Assembly (NCBI GenBank): GCA_965203475.1
Contig: OZ241890.1
Coordinates: 2,294,001 to 2,358,000, forward strand
Direction: 5' to 3'
Length of the DNA: 64,000 nt
Source of the DNA: JABDMD01 sp965203475
GTDB taxonomy: Bacteria; Pseudomonadota; Gammaproteobacteria; UBA4575
The notes under the pieces are model-generated. The model ran no database searches and was not told the origin of the DNA. It saw only the letters and a list, made by a program, of their open reading frames with translations. Both the position numbers and the translations under genes were made by a program. Shown piece after piece: positions 17,229 through 26,079 of the stretch; position 1 is the stretch's first letter, and every line of letters begins with the position of its first letter.

Positions 17229-19328
17229 ATGCCTGTTGCAAACAATTCATCAGACGCGGTGTCCAATGCTTTGGATGCAGATGCTTTCCCTTTACCCATT
17301 GCTATGGTGAATGTGGAGAATGGTTGCATCGTGTATGCAAATTCATTATTTGCCAAAGTATTACAAACTGATTTAGAAAAATTTAGGGGTCGCCCAATTG
17401 TAGGATTGTACCATGACGATAAGCATCGTGATGCTTTGATTAAGATTTTAGAGCAAAAACAATTTCTACCCTCACGTTCAATTACTTTTTACAATTTTAA
17501 AAATAGAAAAATAAAACTTGACGCATCTGTAGCATTAACACAATTTAATAATCAGCGTTGCATTATGGTTGCATTGCAAAATCAAACCAATGACGCTTTA
17601 ACTTTACAAAGAATTAATGCTTCTATGCAGCGCTTTGACATGGCGTTACAAGCAGCACAGGTAGGAATTTGGAGTTGGGAGCTTGCCAGTAACAATATTG
17701 TATGGGATGACATCATGCATGATTTGTTTGGGTTGGAAAGAAATACTTTTAGTGGTGATGAATCAGATTTCTTTGAAATGATTCATCCCAGTGATGTAGA
17801 TGAACAATATCGTTTACATGAAGAATTTCGTAGGAAGGGTGGAGAAGTTGAAACAAAATACAGAATTTTAAGATCGGATGGCGAAATTCGCGCCATAATG
17901 ATGCGTGCACAAGCTACGCAAAATAATAGTGGCATCGTGGTACAAATTATTGGTACCTGTTGGGATGTAACGGAAAATTTTGCATTAAATGAAAAAATTG
18001 AACATCAGGCCATGCATGATCCACTTACAGGATTAATAAATCGTCATGCCTTAAAAGTAGAGTTAGAACAATTACTTGAAGAACTACATTCAGAGTATAG
18101 TGAAAATACTTTTTGTTATTTTGATATTGATCGTTTTAAAGTGATCAACGACACCTTTGGACACGAAGCAGGCGATGCACTACTTAGTCAACTTACCAGT
18201 CACTTAAAAACCTATTTAAAAAATAACGATGAGTTTGCGCGCATGGGTGGCGATGAATTTGCCATCATTATTAAAAACAGTTCTTTGTCTGATGCGCGAA
18301 AGGTTGCAGATACACTACATAATGCAGCACAGGATTATCATTTTGAATGGGCGGGTAAAGTATTTGATATCAATTTGAGTATGGCTTTGGTAACCATTGA
18401 CAAAGATGATTCAGTGAATGAGATTCTTGGCGCGGCAGATGTTTCACTGTCGGCGGCAAAAGATTCCGGTCGTAATCAAATTAAAGAATATAAACCTACC
18501 GATTCCACTATGATGCGCCGGCATGATGAAATGCAATGGGTCATTGAACTTGAAGATGCATTACGCGGAGATCGTTTTCAGCTTAATTTCCAACCGATAG
18601 AACCGATTTCCAATCTCACCGAAAGTGGCGTGCATTACGAGGTACTTTTGAGAGTCATTGATAAAGACGGTTTAATAATGGCTCCGGGTGAACTACTCAA
18701 TGCGGCAGAACAGTTTTCTATGGCTACTCGAGTTGATACTTGGGTAATTAATGCAGTATTCGATTGGCTTAAACGTAATCCAGATCACTGTAAAAATCTA
18801 GATCTTTGCTCCATTAACCTATCGGGCGCCTCCATAGGTGATGCAAACTTTTTAGATTTTATTCAGTCAAAACTTCAAGATAAAGAAATTCCGCATGAAA
18901 AAATTAGTTTTGAAGTTACTGAAAATGCAGCTATCAAAAATATTAAGCGTGCTTCGGATTTTTTAAAAACCATTAAATCCTATGGTTGTAAATTTGCCTT
19001 AGATGATTTCGGAAGCGGGCATTCCTCTTTTGCTTATTTGAAAGACTTGCCTGTGGATATCCTGAAAATTGATGGTATGTTTGTGCAAGGTATCAACACT
19101 GAACCGGTGAATTATGCGATGGTGAAAGCAATTAATGATGTTGGCAAAATCATGAACATGACCACCATTGCAGAATATGTTGAAGATGAAGAAGTCTTTA
19201 ACAAACTAAAAGAAATCGGTGTGGATTACGGTCAAGGTTATTACTTTGGAAGATCAACCAAGTTAGAAGATATAATCGTAGTTGAATCCAGTATCGCTGA
19301 ACCTGCCAAATCCAGCACGGCAGGCTAA
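17229..19328 (+). CDS. PAS-PAS-GGDEF-EAL cyclic-di-GMP signalling protein
   Basis: A 699-residue cytoplasmic protein with no membrane segment. A PAS-like domain covers about residues 15-120, a PAS/PAC domain 130-255, and GGDEF about 258-425 with an intact GGDEF at 340-344. No RxxD inhibitory site is visible just before it. EAL covers about 435-685 with YEVLLRV (EVL for EAL), SINLSG, FEVTENAA, DDFGSG and LKIDGMFV. Both synthesis and hydrolysis of cyclic di-GMP are possible from the residues present. Start: ATG at 17229, with no strong ribosome site. The 236-base upstream gap contains a short dyad (GGTCA...TGACC) but no riboswitch that I recognise. Confidence 0.93.
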   Translation: MPVANNSSDAVSNALDADAFPLPIAMVNVENGCIVYANSLFAKVLQTDLEKFRGRPIVGLYHDDKHRDALIKILEQKQFLPSRSITFYNFKNRKIKLDASVALTQFNNQRCIMVALQNQTNDALTLQRINASMQRFDMALQAAQVGIWSWELASNNIVWDDIMHDLFGLERNTFSGDESDFFEMIHPSDVDEQYRLHEEFRRKGGEVETKYRILRSDGEIRAIMMRAQATQNNSGIVVQIIGTCWDVTENFALNEKIEHQAMHDPLTGLINRHALKVELEQLLEELHSEYSENTFCYFDIDRFKVINDTFGHEAGDALLSQLTSHLKTYLKNNDEFARMGGDEFAIIIKNSSLSDARKVADTLHNAAQDYHFEWAGKVFDINLSMALVTIDKDDSVNEILGAADVSLSAAKDSGRNQIKEYKPTDSTMMRRHDEMQWVIELEDALRGDRFQLNFQPIEPISNLTESGVHYEVLLRVIDKDGLIMAPGELLNAAEQFSMATRVDTWVINAVFDWLKRNPDHCKNLDLCSINLSGASIGDANFLDFIQSKLQDKEIPHEKISFEVTENAAIKNIKRASDFLKTIKSYGCKFALDDFGSGHSSFAYLKDLPVDILKIDGMFVQGINTEPVNYAMVKAINDVGKIMNMTTIAEYVEDEEVFNKLKEIGVDYGQGYYFGRSTKLEDIIVVESSIAEPAKSSTAG

Positions 19329-19397
19329 TTTTTCTCTATACTTAAATCAAAACATCGATTCTGCTAAGGTGCTTTCCAGTTACCTTGAGGAGAAATC

Positions 19398-19964
19398 TTG
19401 AAATTTTGTAGTAACTGTGGCTCCGCAGACATTAATTTAAAAATCCCCGAAGGAGATAATCTTCCTCGTTTTGTTTGTGCTGCCTGTAACGAAATTTTTT
19501 ACAGTAATCCAAAAATTGTTGCCGGCTGTATTGCAGAATGGGAAGACAAAATTTTAATGTGTAAGCGAGCGATAGAACCACGCTATGGAAAATGGACCCT
19601 ACCGGCTGGTTTCATGGAAAATGATGAAACCATGCATGCTGCGGCCGCTCGTGAAACATATGAAGAGGCAAAAGCAAAAGTTAAAAATATCAAATTATTT
19701 GCACTTTATAATCTTCCGCATATTAATCAAGTGTACGCCATGTTTCGAGCGGAGCTAGTCGGTGGAAAAGCTAGCCCAGGTGAAGAAAGTCTAGAAGTTG
19801 AATTAATGATAGAGCAAGAGATTCCATGGGAGCAGATTGCTTTCCCGGTTATCAAAGACAGTTTAGAATTATTTTTTGAAGATCGAAAAAATAATTCATT
19901 TACACTCCATTACGGTGATATGAAAAGGTTGCCAGAATTTAAATATAAAGTTACGAGGTATTAA
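19398..19964 (+). CDS. NUDIX hydrolase with N-terminal zinc ribbon
   Basis: A 188-residue enzyme. A zinc ribbon is formed by Cys4, Cys7, Cys27 and Cys30; the Nudix box lies at 71-93 (G-x5-E-x7-REx2EE, as GFMENDE...RETYEEA). Such proteins hydrolyse nucleoside diphosphate derivatives, possibly NADH or ADP-ribose. The start codon is TTG at 19398, supported by GAGGAG six bases upstream, and the zinc-ribbon Met-Lys-Phe-Cys start is typical. The zrgA-like gene begins one base after its stop, so the zinc operon probably shares its promoter. Confidence 0.88.
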   Translation: MKFCSNCGSADINLKIPEGDNLPRFVCAACNEIFYSNPKIVAGCIAEWEDKILMCKRAIEPRYGKWTLPAGFMENDETMHAAAARETYEEAKAKVKNIKLFALYNLPHINQVYAMFRAELVGGKASPGEESLEVELMIEQEIPWEQIAFPVIKDSLELFFEDRKNNSFTLHYGDMKRLPEFKYKVTRY

Positions 19965-19965
19965 A

Positions 19966-20586
19966 ATGAATCTGAAAAATAGCTTAAAGTTTTTTTCAAT
20001 GTTTTTTTTACTCGCATCATTGTCAGTGATTGCAGGTGAAGATGAAGATGAGCATAAGCATGGACATGACGACCATGATGAATTTGAAGATCACGCAGCG
20101 CATGAACATGGTCACGCCGTTGCACAAATATCATTAAGTGGAAGCTTGCTGAAGGTTAATCTGTTGTTGCCTTCAATTGATGTGTTTGGGTTTGAGCATG
20201 CGCCTAAAAATGATGAGCAGCATGAAAAAATTATGCAGTCTACGGCTATACTCAAAAATGCCGACAAGATAATAAAACTATTGCCAAATGAATTATGCCA
20301 CATTGAATCCGCTGAGGTTGAAAGCGAGATTATTGGCCTTGCTACCGAAGAAGATGAACACAAACATGAGCACGAACATGAACATGAGGGGGAGCAAGAA
20401 GAAGAACACAGTGATGTAAATGTTCATTACACATTTAAATGCTCAAATGGGAATCCACAATCCATTGAGTATTTGCTGTTTGACCATTTCTCAACCCTTG
20501 AAGAAATAGAGATGCAGTATGTTTCAAATGATGCGCAAAAACTAACGACGATTACCCCTGATAAGCGTACCCAATCGTTACAATAA
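19966..20586 (+). CDS. Periplasmic His-rich zinc-binding protein (DUF2796, ZrgA-like)
   Basis: A 206-residue protein with a signal peptide ending near AGEDE, then a His/Asp/Glu-rich stretch (about 25-50) and a second His/Glu-rich stretch (about 120-150). Between them lies the DUF2796 core with AQISLSGSLLKVNLLLPS and FGFEHAP. This family includes ZrgA of the Vibrio cholerae zinc uptake system. The His clusters fit periplasmic zinc capture. It is followed by an ABC ATPase, an FtsX-type permease and a DUF3299 protein, the gene set that goes with ZrgA. Confidence 0.85.
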   Translation: MNLKNSLKFFSMFFLLASLSVIAGEDEDEHKHGHDDHDEFEDHAAHEHGHAVAQISLSGSLLKVNLLLPSIDVFGFEHAPKNDEQHEKIMQSTAILKNADKIIKLLPNELCHIESAEVESEIIGLATEEDEHKHEHEHEHEGEQEEEHSDVNVHYTFKCSNGNPQSIEYLLFDHFSTLEEIEMQYVSNDAQKLTTITPDKRTQSLQ

Positions 20587-20605
20587 TCAAACATCTGCTC
20601 GATTT

Positions 20606-21313
20606 ATGATTGCTCGCGAATGCATTCAATTGCAGCAAGTTGAATTTTCGTGGTATACCGACCAAGAGCCACTTTTCAGTATTGATTCATTAGATTTAAA
20701 CAAAGGAGAAAAGCTATTTATCCATGGCCCTAGTGGTTGCGGTAAAACTACGCTTTTAAATTTAATTGCAGGTGTGCTCAAACCGACCAAAGGGGAAGTT
20801 GTTGTTTTAGGGAATAAGCTATTTTCTCAAAAACAAAAGGACCGTGATCTATATCGAGTGAATCACATGGGTATCATTTTTCAGCAATTTAACTTAATTC
20901 CTTACTTGAATGTATATGAAAACGTTGAATTACCATGTTTATTTTCTTTTCGAAGACGTGAAATGCTATCGATACAAAAAACTAATTCATATAAAGAAAC
21001 TATGAGATTATTGTCTGCGCTTGGCTTGAAAAATGAAGAAATTGTTACAAAAAATGTTACAGAACTGAGCACAGGGCAACAGCAACGTGTAGCGGCGGCA
21101 CGCGCATTAATCGGCTCGCCAGAGATTATTATCGCTGATGAACCCACTTCAGCACTCGATCAAGATTCTAAGAAAGGATTTTTAGAACTTCTTTTTGATG
21201 AAATTAAACGGTGCAATAGCTCTCTTTTATTTGTAAGCCATGACCTCACACTGGCACCTTTATTTGATCGATCAATTTCACTACATTCATATAGTCCAGA
21301 TTCTGGCTCATGA
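20606..21313 (+). CDS. ABC transporter ATP-binding protein (LolD/MacB type), zinc operon
   Basis: A 235-residue ATPase. Walker A is GPSGCGKTT at 41-49, the Q-loop FQQFNLIPYLNVYENV, the signature LSTGQQQRVAAARAL, Walker B IIIADEPTSALD, and the H-loop VSHD. The signature has LSTGQ rather than LSGGQ. The domain is of the LolD/MacB class, which pairs with FtsX-like permeases to do mechanical work on periplasmic partners. Here the partners would be the His-rich and DUF3299 proteins of the same operon. The next gene overlaps its end by four bases. Confidence 0.9.
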   Translation: MIARECIQLQQVEFSWYTDQEPLFSIDSLDLNKGEKLFIHGPSGCGKTTLLNLIAGVLKPTKGEVVVLGNKLFSQKQKDRDLYRVNHMGIIFQQFNLIPYLNVYENVELPCLFSFRRREMLSIQKTNSYKETMRLLSALGLKNEEIVTKNVTELSTGQQQRVAAARALIGSPEIIIADEPTSALDQDSKKGFLELLFDEIKRCNSSLLFVSHDLTLAPLFDRSISLHSYSPDSGS

Positions 21314-22578
21314 ATTTAAAAGTTTTTCAATTAGCCTTAAAAAGTTTACGTTTCCGTAAAATTACGCTTAGTCTTACAATTTTTTCCTTAGCTTTAAGCG
21401 TAGTTTTACTGTTTGGGGTAGATATTATTCGTATTCAGGCCAAACAAAAATTTGTTAACACAATTTCTGGCACTGATTTAATTGTCGGTTCTCGCAGTGG
21501 TTCTGTGCAATTACTGCTTTATAGTATTTTTCATTTAGGCAATGCAACAAATAATGTTTCGTGGAAAAGTTATGAAAAAATAATACGACACCCTAGAGTC
21601 AGTTGGAGTATTCCCATCTCCCTAGGTGATTCACATAAAGGGTTTCGGGTTGTAGGCACAACAAAAGATATATTTGAATATTATCGCTATGGGAAACACT
21701 ATGAATTAAAGTTTTCAACAGGCAAAGAATTTTCGTCAATTTTCGATGCAGTGATCGGGTCAGAAGTTGCGAAAAAGCTTAACTACCAGCTTAACGAAAA
21801 AATTATTATTGCGCATGGTATGAACGATGTTAGTTTTGCGGAACATAAAAACTTACCATTTACGATTGCAGGAATATTAAATCCAACCGGAACACCTCTT
21901 GATAAATCAGTTTTAATATCACTAAAAGGCTTAGAAGCCGTTCATATTGGTTGGGAGCAAGGTGTAGCAGATAAGCAAATTATTCGTGCTGAGGAGCTGC
22001 GGCCAGATGATACTAGACTTATACCAAAATCAATTACGGCATTTTTATTAGGTTTGAAAAATAAGCATGATATTTTTTCAATTCAGCGTGGAATCAATGA
22101 ATACAAGTCAGAACCGTTATTGGCAATACTTCCAGGTATTGCGTTATTAGAGCTTTGGAAAGTGGTGGAAATAATTGAAAATATCTTATTAATTATTGCC
22201 ATACTTGTAGTTGTGACAGGTTTGTTTGGAATGATTGCTATAATTCTAACCACGCTAAATGAGCGCAGAAGAGAGATAGCCGTATTACGATCGATTGGGG
22301 CTTCACCGAAAACGATATTTTCATTGATGGTTATTGAATCTCAGATTCTTGTTTTTATAGGGATACTGCTTGGGATGATATTGCTATATGTATTATTAGC
22401 ATCAATAAATCCTCTGTTGCTGGAAAACTTTGGTTTAATCGTTGAACTTCATCCACCCACAAAGTTCCAATGGCTAATGATGTTAGTAATAATTGTGGGT
22501 GGGTTTGTTGCGGCATTATTTCCAGCAATCATTGCATATAGAAAAACACTGCAAGACGGATTAACGATTCGCGTATGA
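21310..22578 (+). CDS. FtsX-like ABC permease, zinc operon
   Basis: A 422-residue permease: an N-terminal helix (about 18-38), a large periplasmic domain (about 40-285), then three helices, with the FtsX signature NERRREIAVLRSIGASPKTIF between the second and third helix. This is the MacB/LolC topology with four helices. It begins with an ATGA overlap with the ATPase gene and ends with an ATGA overlap with the DUF3299 gene, so the three are tightly coupled. It probably transmits ATP hydrolysis to periplasmic zinc-handling proteins; direct zinc transport through such a permease is not established. Confidence 0.9.
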   Translation: MNLKVFQLALKSLRFRKITLSLTIFSLALSVVLLFGVDIIRIQAKQKFVNTISGTDLIVGSRSGSVQLLLYSIFHLGNATNNVSWKSYEKIIRHPRVSWSIPISLGDSHKGFRVVGTTKDIFEYYRYGKHYELKFSTGKEFSSIFDAVIGSEVAKKLNYQLNEKIIIAHGMNDVSFAEHKNLPFTIAGILNPTGTPLDKSVLISLKGLEAVHIGWEQGVADKQIIRAEELRPDDTRLIPKSITAFLLGLKNKHDIFSIQRGINEYKSEPLLAILPGIALLELWKVVEIIENILLIIAILVVVTGLFGMIAIILTTLNERRREIAVLRSIGASPKTIFSLMVIESQILVFIGILLGMILLYVLLASINPLLLENFGLIVELHPPTKFQWLMMLVIIVGGFVAALFPAIIAYRKTLQDGLTIRV

Positions 22579-23168
22579 CTATTTTTAGAAAAAAAATATT
22601 TATTACTTATATGATAAGTATGTTATTTTTATATTTGATTGATCCTGCATTATCAACACAAGAAGCTCGTGTTTTAGATTGGGAAGAGCTTGTACCAGAA
22701 GGCTACTTTGAGTCATTACAAGAAAAAAAGAATTCTGCATTTGGAGGTTTATTTGATGATTTTGGTGATACATTTGGGTTTGGCGACGATGTTGAGGATG
22801 AATCTGAAGAAGCACAAAAAGCATATGATGAATTACAACTTATGCTACGGTCTGCACCCATTGTGCCTGAGTTGAATGGCGAGTACGTAAAGTTAGCAGG
22901 ATTCATTGTTCCACTAGAATTTGATTTTGAAAATGGAACTTTTAGTGAATTTTTATTAGCACCTTATTTCGGCGCCTGTATACATGTGCCACCACCTCCC
23001 TCTAACCAAATTGTCCATGTGAAAACACCTAAACCGCTTGAAGAAAAGTGGTTAGAAAATGCAGTTTGGATTACAGGAACGATGTCAACCGATAGTGTTA
23101 ACAGTGAATATGGATATGCAGGCTATTCAATGAAAGATGCACACTTAGAAGTATATGATATTGAATAA
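22575..23168 (+). CDS. DUF3299 exported protein, zinc operon
   Basis: A 197-residue protein with an N-terminal signal peptide/anchor. The acidic, Gly/Phe/Asp-rich linker (about 55-80) is followed by the DUF3299 core LAGFIVPLEFD, FLLAPYFGACIHVPPPPSNQ and VWITGTMST. The Cys-x-His element in the core is a possible metal site. DUF3299 proteins recur beside ZrgA-like proteins and MacB-type ABC genes. It ends the four-gene operon; no strong terminator follows. Confidence 0.85.
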   Translation: MTIFRKKIFITYMISMLFLYLIDPALSTQEARVLDWEELVPEGYFESLQEKKNSAFGGLFDDFGDTFGFGDDVEDESEEAQKAYDELQLMLRSAPIVPELNGEYVKLAGFIVPLEFDFENGTFSEFLLAPYFGACIHVPPPPSNQIVHVKTPKPLEEKWLENAVWITGTMSTDSVNSEYGYAGYSMKDAHLEVYDIE

Positions 23169-23267
23169 CAGATAACGGCCAATGCTTTTGAACGTTTGTT
23201 TATGGTGTGAGTAAGAGTTTAAATTTGTAATCTAATGGTTACTTTTTTTGCATATTATATTGTTTTA

Positions 23268-23471
23268 TTACATAGACCCCAAGAGGGTCGACGTGTTTGT
23301 TTTTAAGACTTCTACCAATTGATCGGCTAGTTCCCAGCACTGCCATGCGATTAAATCCTTGGTAACATAGCTGGCTATTTCTGGATGATATTCAAGAAGA
23401 GTCGTGTAGCTCTTCACAATTTGGTCACGCAAATGTGTATGTCCAAAATTACCATGTTCCGATAAAGCCAA
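23268..23471 (-). pseudogene. Possible frameshifted gene remnant
   Basis: The 560-base gap between 23169 and 23728 contains one coding-like stretch. A 67-codon minus-strand frame lacks an ATG (only TTG at 23471) but has a protein-like helical pattern, with CWELADQLVEVLK near its end. Directly upstream, a different frame reads STADYLVESETVV and meets it at about 23467, so a one-base indel could have broken a longer gene. The end beyond 23268 is also abrupt. The remainder of the gap is AT-rich DNA with a promoter-like TATAAG just before 23729. No family identified. Confidence 0.3.
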
Positions 23472-23728
23472 AATACTACAGTTTCACTTTCCACAAGATA
23501 ATCTGCTGTTGAATTCGTCGAATATGGAACTCAGATTACGCATGCATTAGCAATGTTTAAAAAACTAAAATAAGCTGTAGTATAAATTACCAGATATTTT
23601 GTATATCTACATGTCAAGCCATTAATTATTTTTAGAACTTTGTGGTAACTCATATTGATATCCGTAAATTTATACACAATTTGTTGTGAAAATTATTATT
23701 TTAATATATTGCATACTATAAGCAGAAT

Positions 23729-24103
23729 ATGAAAACAACAAAACAATTATTATCTATTATTGAAATGGGGGGTTATCCAGACTTTAACGCATTATATAAG
23801 CAACATGGTTTTGAACCACATGTCGTTTACAGTATGCGAAAAGCTTTAAATGAATTAAAACGAAACATGCCCGATGTAGTGGTAGCTGAATTTAATTACC
23901 AGTCGGACTTTCGGGATCGAACCAGTAGTTTGGAGTCACTAATTGCAATCGCACAACGCAGCAACGAGATAAAGGTGATCGTATTTTATGAAAAGGAATA
24001 TGAACACCAATTTGAAAAACTTAAAACCCGCTATGATTTTTTTGCAAGCTTATCTTTCCCTATTGAAAAAAAACACATGGAAAGTGTTTTAGCTCGCCTT
24101 TGA
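23729..24103 (+). CDS. Conserved receiver-like hypothetical protein
   Basis: A 124-residue soluble alpha/beta protein. The order of strands and helices (LLSIIEMGG, PDVVVAEFNYQ, KVIVFYEK, FFASLSFPIE) resembles a response-regulator receiver fold, but the usual acidic pocket and phospho-acceptor Asp context are not convincing. No DNA-binding domain. Its 3' end overlaps the convergent bolA by 15 bases. Function unknown. Confidence 0.65.
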   Translation: MKTTKQLLSIIEMGGYPDFNALYKQHGFEPHVVYSMRKALNELKRNMPDVVVAEFNYQSDFRDRTSSLESLIAIAQRSNEIKVIVFYEKEYEHQFEKLKTRYDFFASLSFPIEKKHMESVLARL

Positions 24104-24406
24104 GCCTCCCAAACAGGGTGGAGATTTTCTAATCTCACCATTTTTTTCTTCCCATTCATTGGGGGTTAGTGTGTGCAATGATAAGGCATGAATTGGCCCG
24201 TCCAATTCTTTTTTTAATAGCTCATTTAGCATTCGATGTCTTGCAACTAACATTTTGTTATCAAATTCTGTGCTCACAACCGTTACTTTGAAATGAGATT
24301 CAGAGCCAGGAGGCACATTATGCATATGACTTTCATTTGCCACTTCTAAATAAACTGGCTGCAAGGCCTCAGTTATTTTATTTTCGATGTCGGTTTGTAC
24401 ACTCAT
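24089..24406 (-). CDS. bolA: BolA family protein
   Basis: A 105-residue protein with the BolA class II KH-like fold. It has ESHMHNVPPGSESHFKVTVVS, then NKMLVARHRMLNELLKKEL and IHALSLHTLTPNEW. The conserved His residues are those that coordinate a [2Fe-2S] cluster shared with monothiol glutaredoxins. BolA proteins link iron-sulfur trafficking to envelope and stress responses. The C-terminus PPCLGG is typical of BolA proper. It is probably transcribed after tatD and trhO on the same strand. Confidence 0.93.
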   Translation of the reverse strand: MSVQTDIENKITEALQPVYLEVANESHMHNVPPGSESHFKVTVVSTEFDNKMLVARHRMLNELLKKELDGPIHALSLHTLTPNEWEEKNGEIRKSPPCLGGSKAS

Positions 24407-24459
24407 GATAATTTTATAGCAGTCAAAACTATGCTTCGGTATATCTACCTTAGGTAAGA

Positions 24460-25251
24460 CTAGTGAATGTTAAAAAATTCTATAGCTGTTTGAGTGGTTT
24501 GCTGAGCAATTTGTTCCAAAGAAGTATCGCGCGCACGAGCAATTGCCTGTGCAATATGGGGTAAAAATTGTGGTTCATTGCGCCTATTGTTCGGCTTTAC
24601 CTCATCCGGTAAATCTCTAGGCAGTAAATAAGGCGCATCCGTTTCAATCATTAAGCGATTGTTCGGAATATTAGAGATTATAGAGTGTAAATGTTGACCA
24701 CGTCTTTCGTCACAAATCCATCCCGTTATCCCAATGTGACAGTCTAATTCTAAATATGCCTTTAAATGCTCTGCGGTACCGGTAAAACAATGCACAACTG
24801 CTTTTGCGATCGAATTTTTATATTTGGTTAATATTTCAATAAAATCATCATGCGCATCGCGTTCGTGCAGAAACACTGGTAATTCTAATTCAGCGGCTAG
24901 CGCTAATTGTGATTCAAATGTCTGCCGTTGTTGTTTGGGATGCGAATAATTTCGATTATAGTCAAGGCCTGTTTCGCCAATGGCAACTACATGTTTTGAT
25001 TGTGCTAAGGCCTGCAGTTTTGATGTTGTATTTTGTTCCCATTCCTTGGCTAAATGAGGATGTACCCCAGTAGTTGCATACATATTTTGATATTTATTTG
25101 TAAGTTCTACGGCAGACTGACTATCAGCAACGTTTGAACCTGTTACGATAAATTTTGTTACACCTGCTTGAGTGGCTCTCGCGACCACATCTGCCTCATC
25201 TTTACGAAAAGCACTACTGGTTAAATTAAATCCTATGTCAATAAATTCCAT
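24460..25251 (-). CDS. tatD: TatD family metal-dependent DNase
   Basis: A 263-residue amidohydrolase-fold enzyme. It begins MEFIDIGFNLTSSAF, the TatD variant of the first metal motif, followed by TGVHPH, GETGLDYNRN, PVFLHERDAHDDF, VVHCFTG, ITGWICDERRG and ETDAPYLLPRDL. WICDERRG is diagnostic of TatD itself rather than YcfH or YjjV. The enzyme is a Mg-dependent 3'-5' exonuclease involved in DNA repair and quality control. One base separates it from the upstream trhO. Confidence 0.92.
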   Translation of the reverse strand: MEFIDIGFNLTSSAFRKDEADVVARATQAGVTKFIVTGSNVADSQSAVELTNKYQNMYATTGVHPHLAKEWEQNTTSKLQALAQSKHVVAIGETGLDYNRNYSHPKQQRQTFESQLALAAELELPVFLHERDAHDDFIEILTKYKNSIAKAVVHCFTGTAEHLKAYLELDCHIGITGWICDERRGQHLHSIISNIPNNRLMIETDAPYLLPRDLPDEVKPNNRRNEPQFLPHIAQAIARARDTSLEQIAQQTTQTAIEFFNIH

Positions 25252-25252
25252 T

Positions 25253-26050
25253 TTAAGTTACGTTATTACAGGTCGAACAAAATATTTCTTCGTCTTCATT
25301 TAATAATATTTGACAATTTTGGCATAGCCTCTGAAAGGTAGGTTCCAATTTTTTATTCAGTGATACTCGATCGTCAAAAACGAAACAATTACCTTGCCAA
25401 TGTTCGTCATTATAGTTCTTTAAATAATCTAAAATCCCACCATGCAATTGATAGACCTCTGAAAATCCTTGTTCAGCAATGAAATATGCACCTTTTTCGC
25501 ATCGAATTCCCCCAGTGCAAAATGTAACAACCGGTTTTTCTTTAGGTAGCTTGTCTATTTCGTCAATTTTTGAACCCAAATCTCGAAAGTGCCTTAAACC
25601 TAACTGTTCCGCGTTCACAAAAGATCCAAGTTTAATTTCAAATTCATTTCGCAAGTCTAACAAGGTTATGTCTTTGCCTTGGTCTAACCATTGTTTGAGT
25701 AGTTCGCTGGACACATAGTTACAGTTATCATTGTTTGTGGAAATATTTTTATTGGTTGGCACTAACATCTCACGATGTTTAACTAGTAACCGGCTGAATG
25801 GAATTTCATCTGAATAGCTAGTATTAAGAAGAAAGTTGTCAAACCCACATTCTGTATCTAAGTTATGCAATATAAATTCAATATCAGATGCAATTCCCGC
25901 TAAAGCAAGGTTAATTCCTTCTGTTGTTATAAAGATAGAACCTAGGAGGTGGGTTTGGTCGCAAATTCCTTGAATCGTTGAACAAACGGTTTCTGGAGAA
26001 GCTATCTCTTTAAATTGATAACCCGCGATATTTGTAATTTGCTTAGACAT
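25253..26050 (-). CDS. trhO: tRNA uridine 5-hydroxylation rhodanese-like protein
   Basis: A 265-residue member of the TrhO (YceA) family. An N-terminal acylphosphatase-like domain precedes a rhodanese domain whose active loop is CTGGIRCEKG, with YQLHGGILDYL after it. The C-terminus carries two CxxC pairs (CQNC, CSTC), probably a zinc site. TrhO catalyses oxygen-dependent hydroxylation of U34 in certain tRNAs as a step to 5-methoxyuridine or 5-carboxymethoxyuridine. Divergent from pepN, with about 30 bases between the start codons. Confidence 0.93.
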   Translation of the reverse strand: MSKQITNIAGYQFKEIASPETVCSTIQGICDQTHLLGSIFITTEGINLALAGIASDIEFILHNLDTECGFDNFLLNTSYSDEIPFSRLLVKHREMLVPTNKNISTNNDNCNYVSSELLKQWLDQGKDITLLDLRNEFEIKLGSFVNAEQLGLRHFRDLGSKIDEIDKLPKEKPVVTFCTGGIRCEKGAYFIAEQGFSEVYQLHGGILDYLKNYNDEHWQGNCFVFDDRVSLNKKLEPTFQRLCQNCQILLNEDEEIFCSTCNNVT

Positions 26051-26079
26051 GAAGAGCAGAATGCAATAATGTAGTTCTT

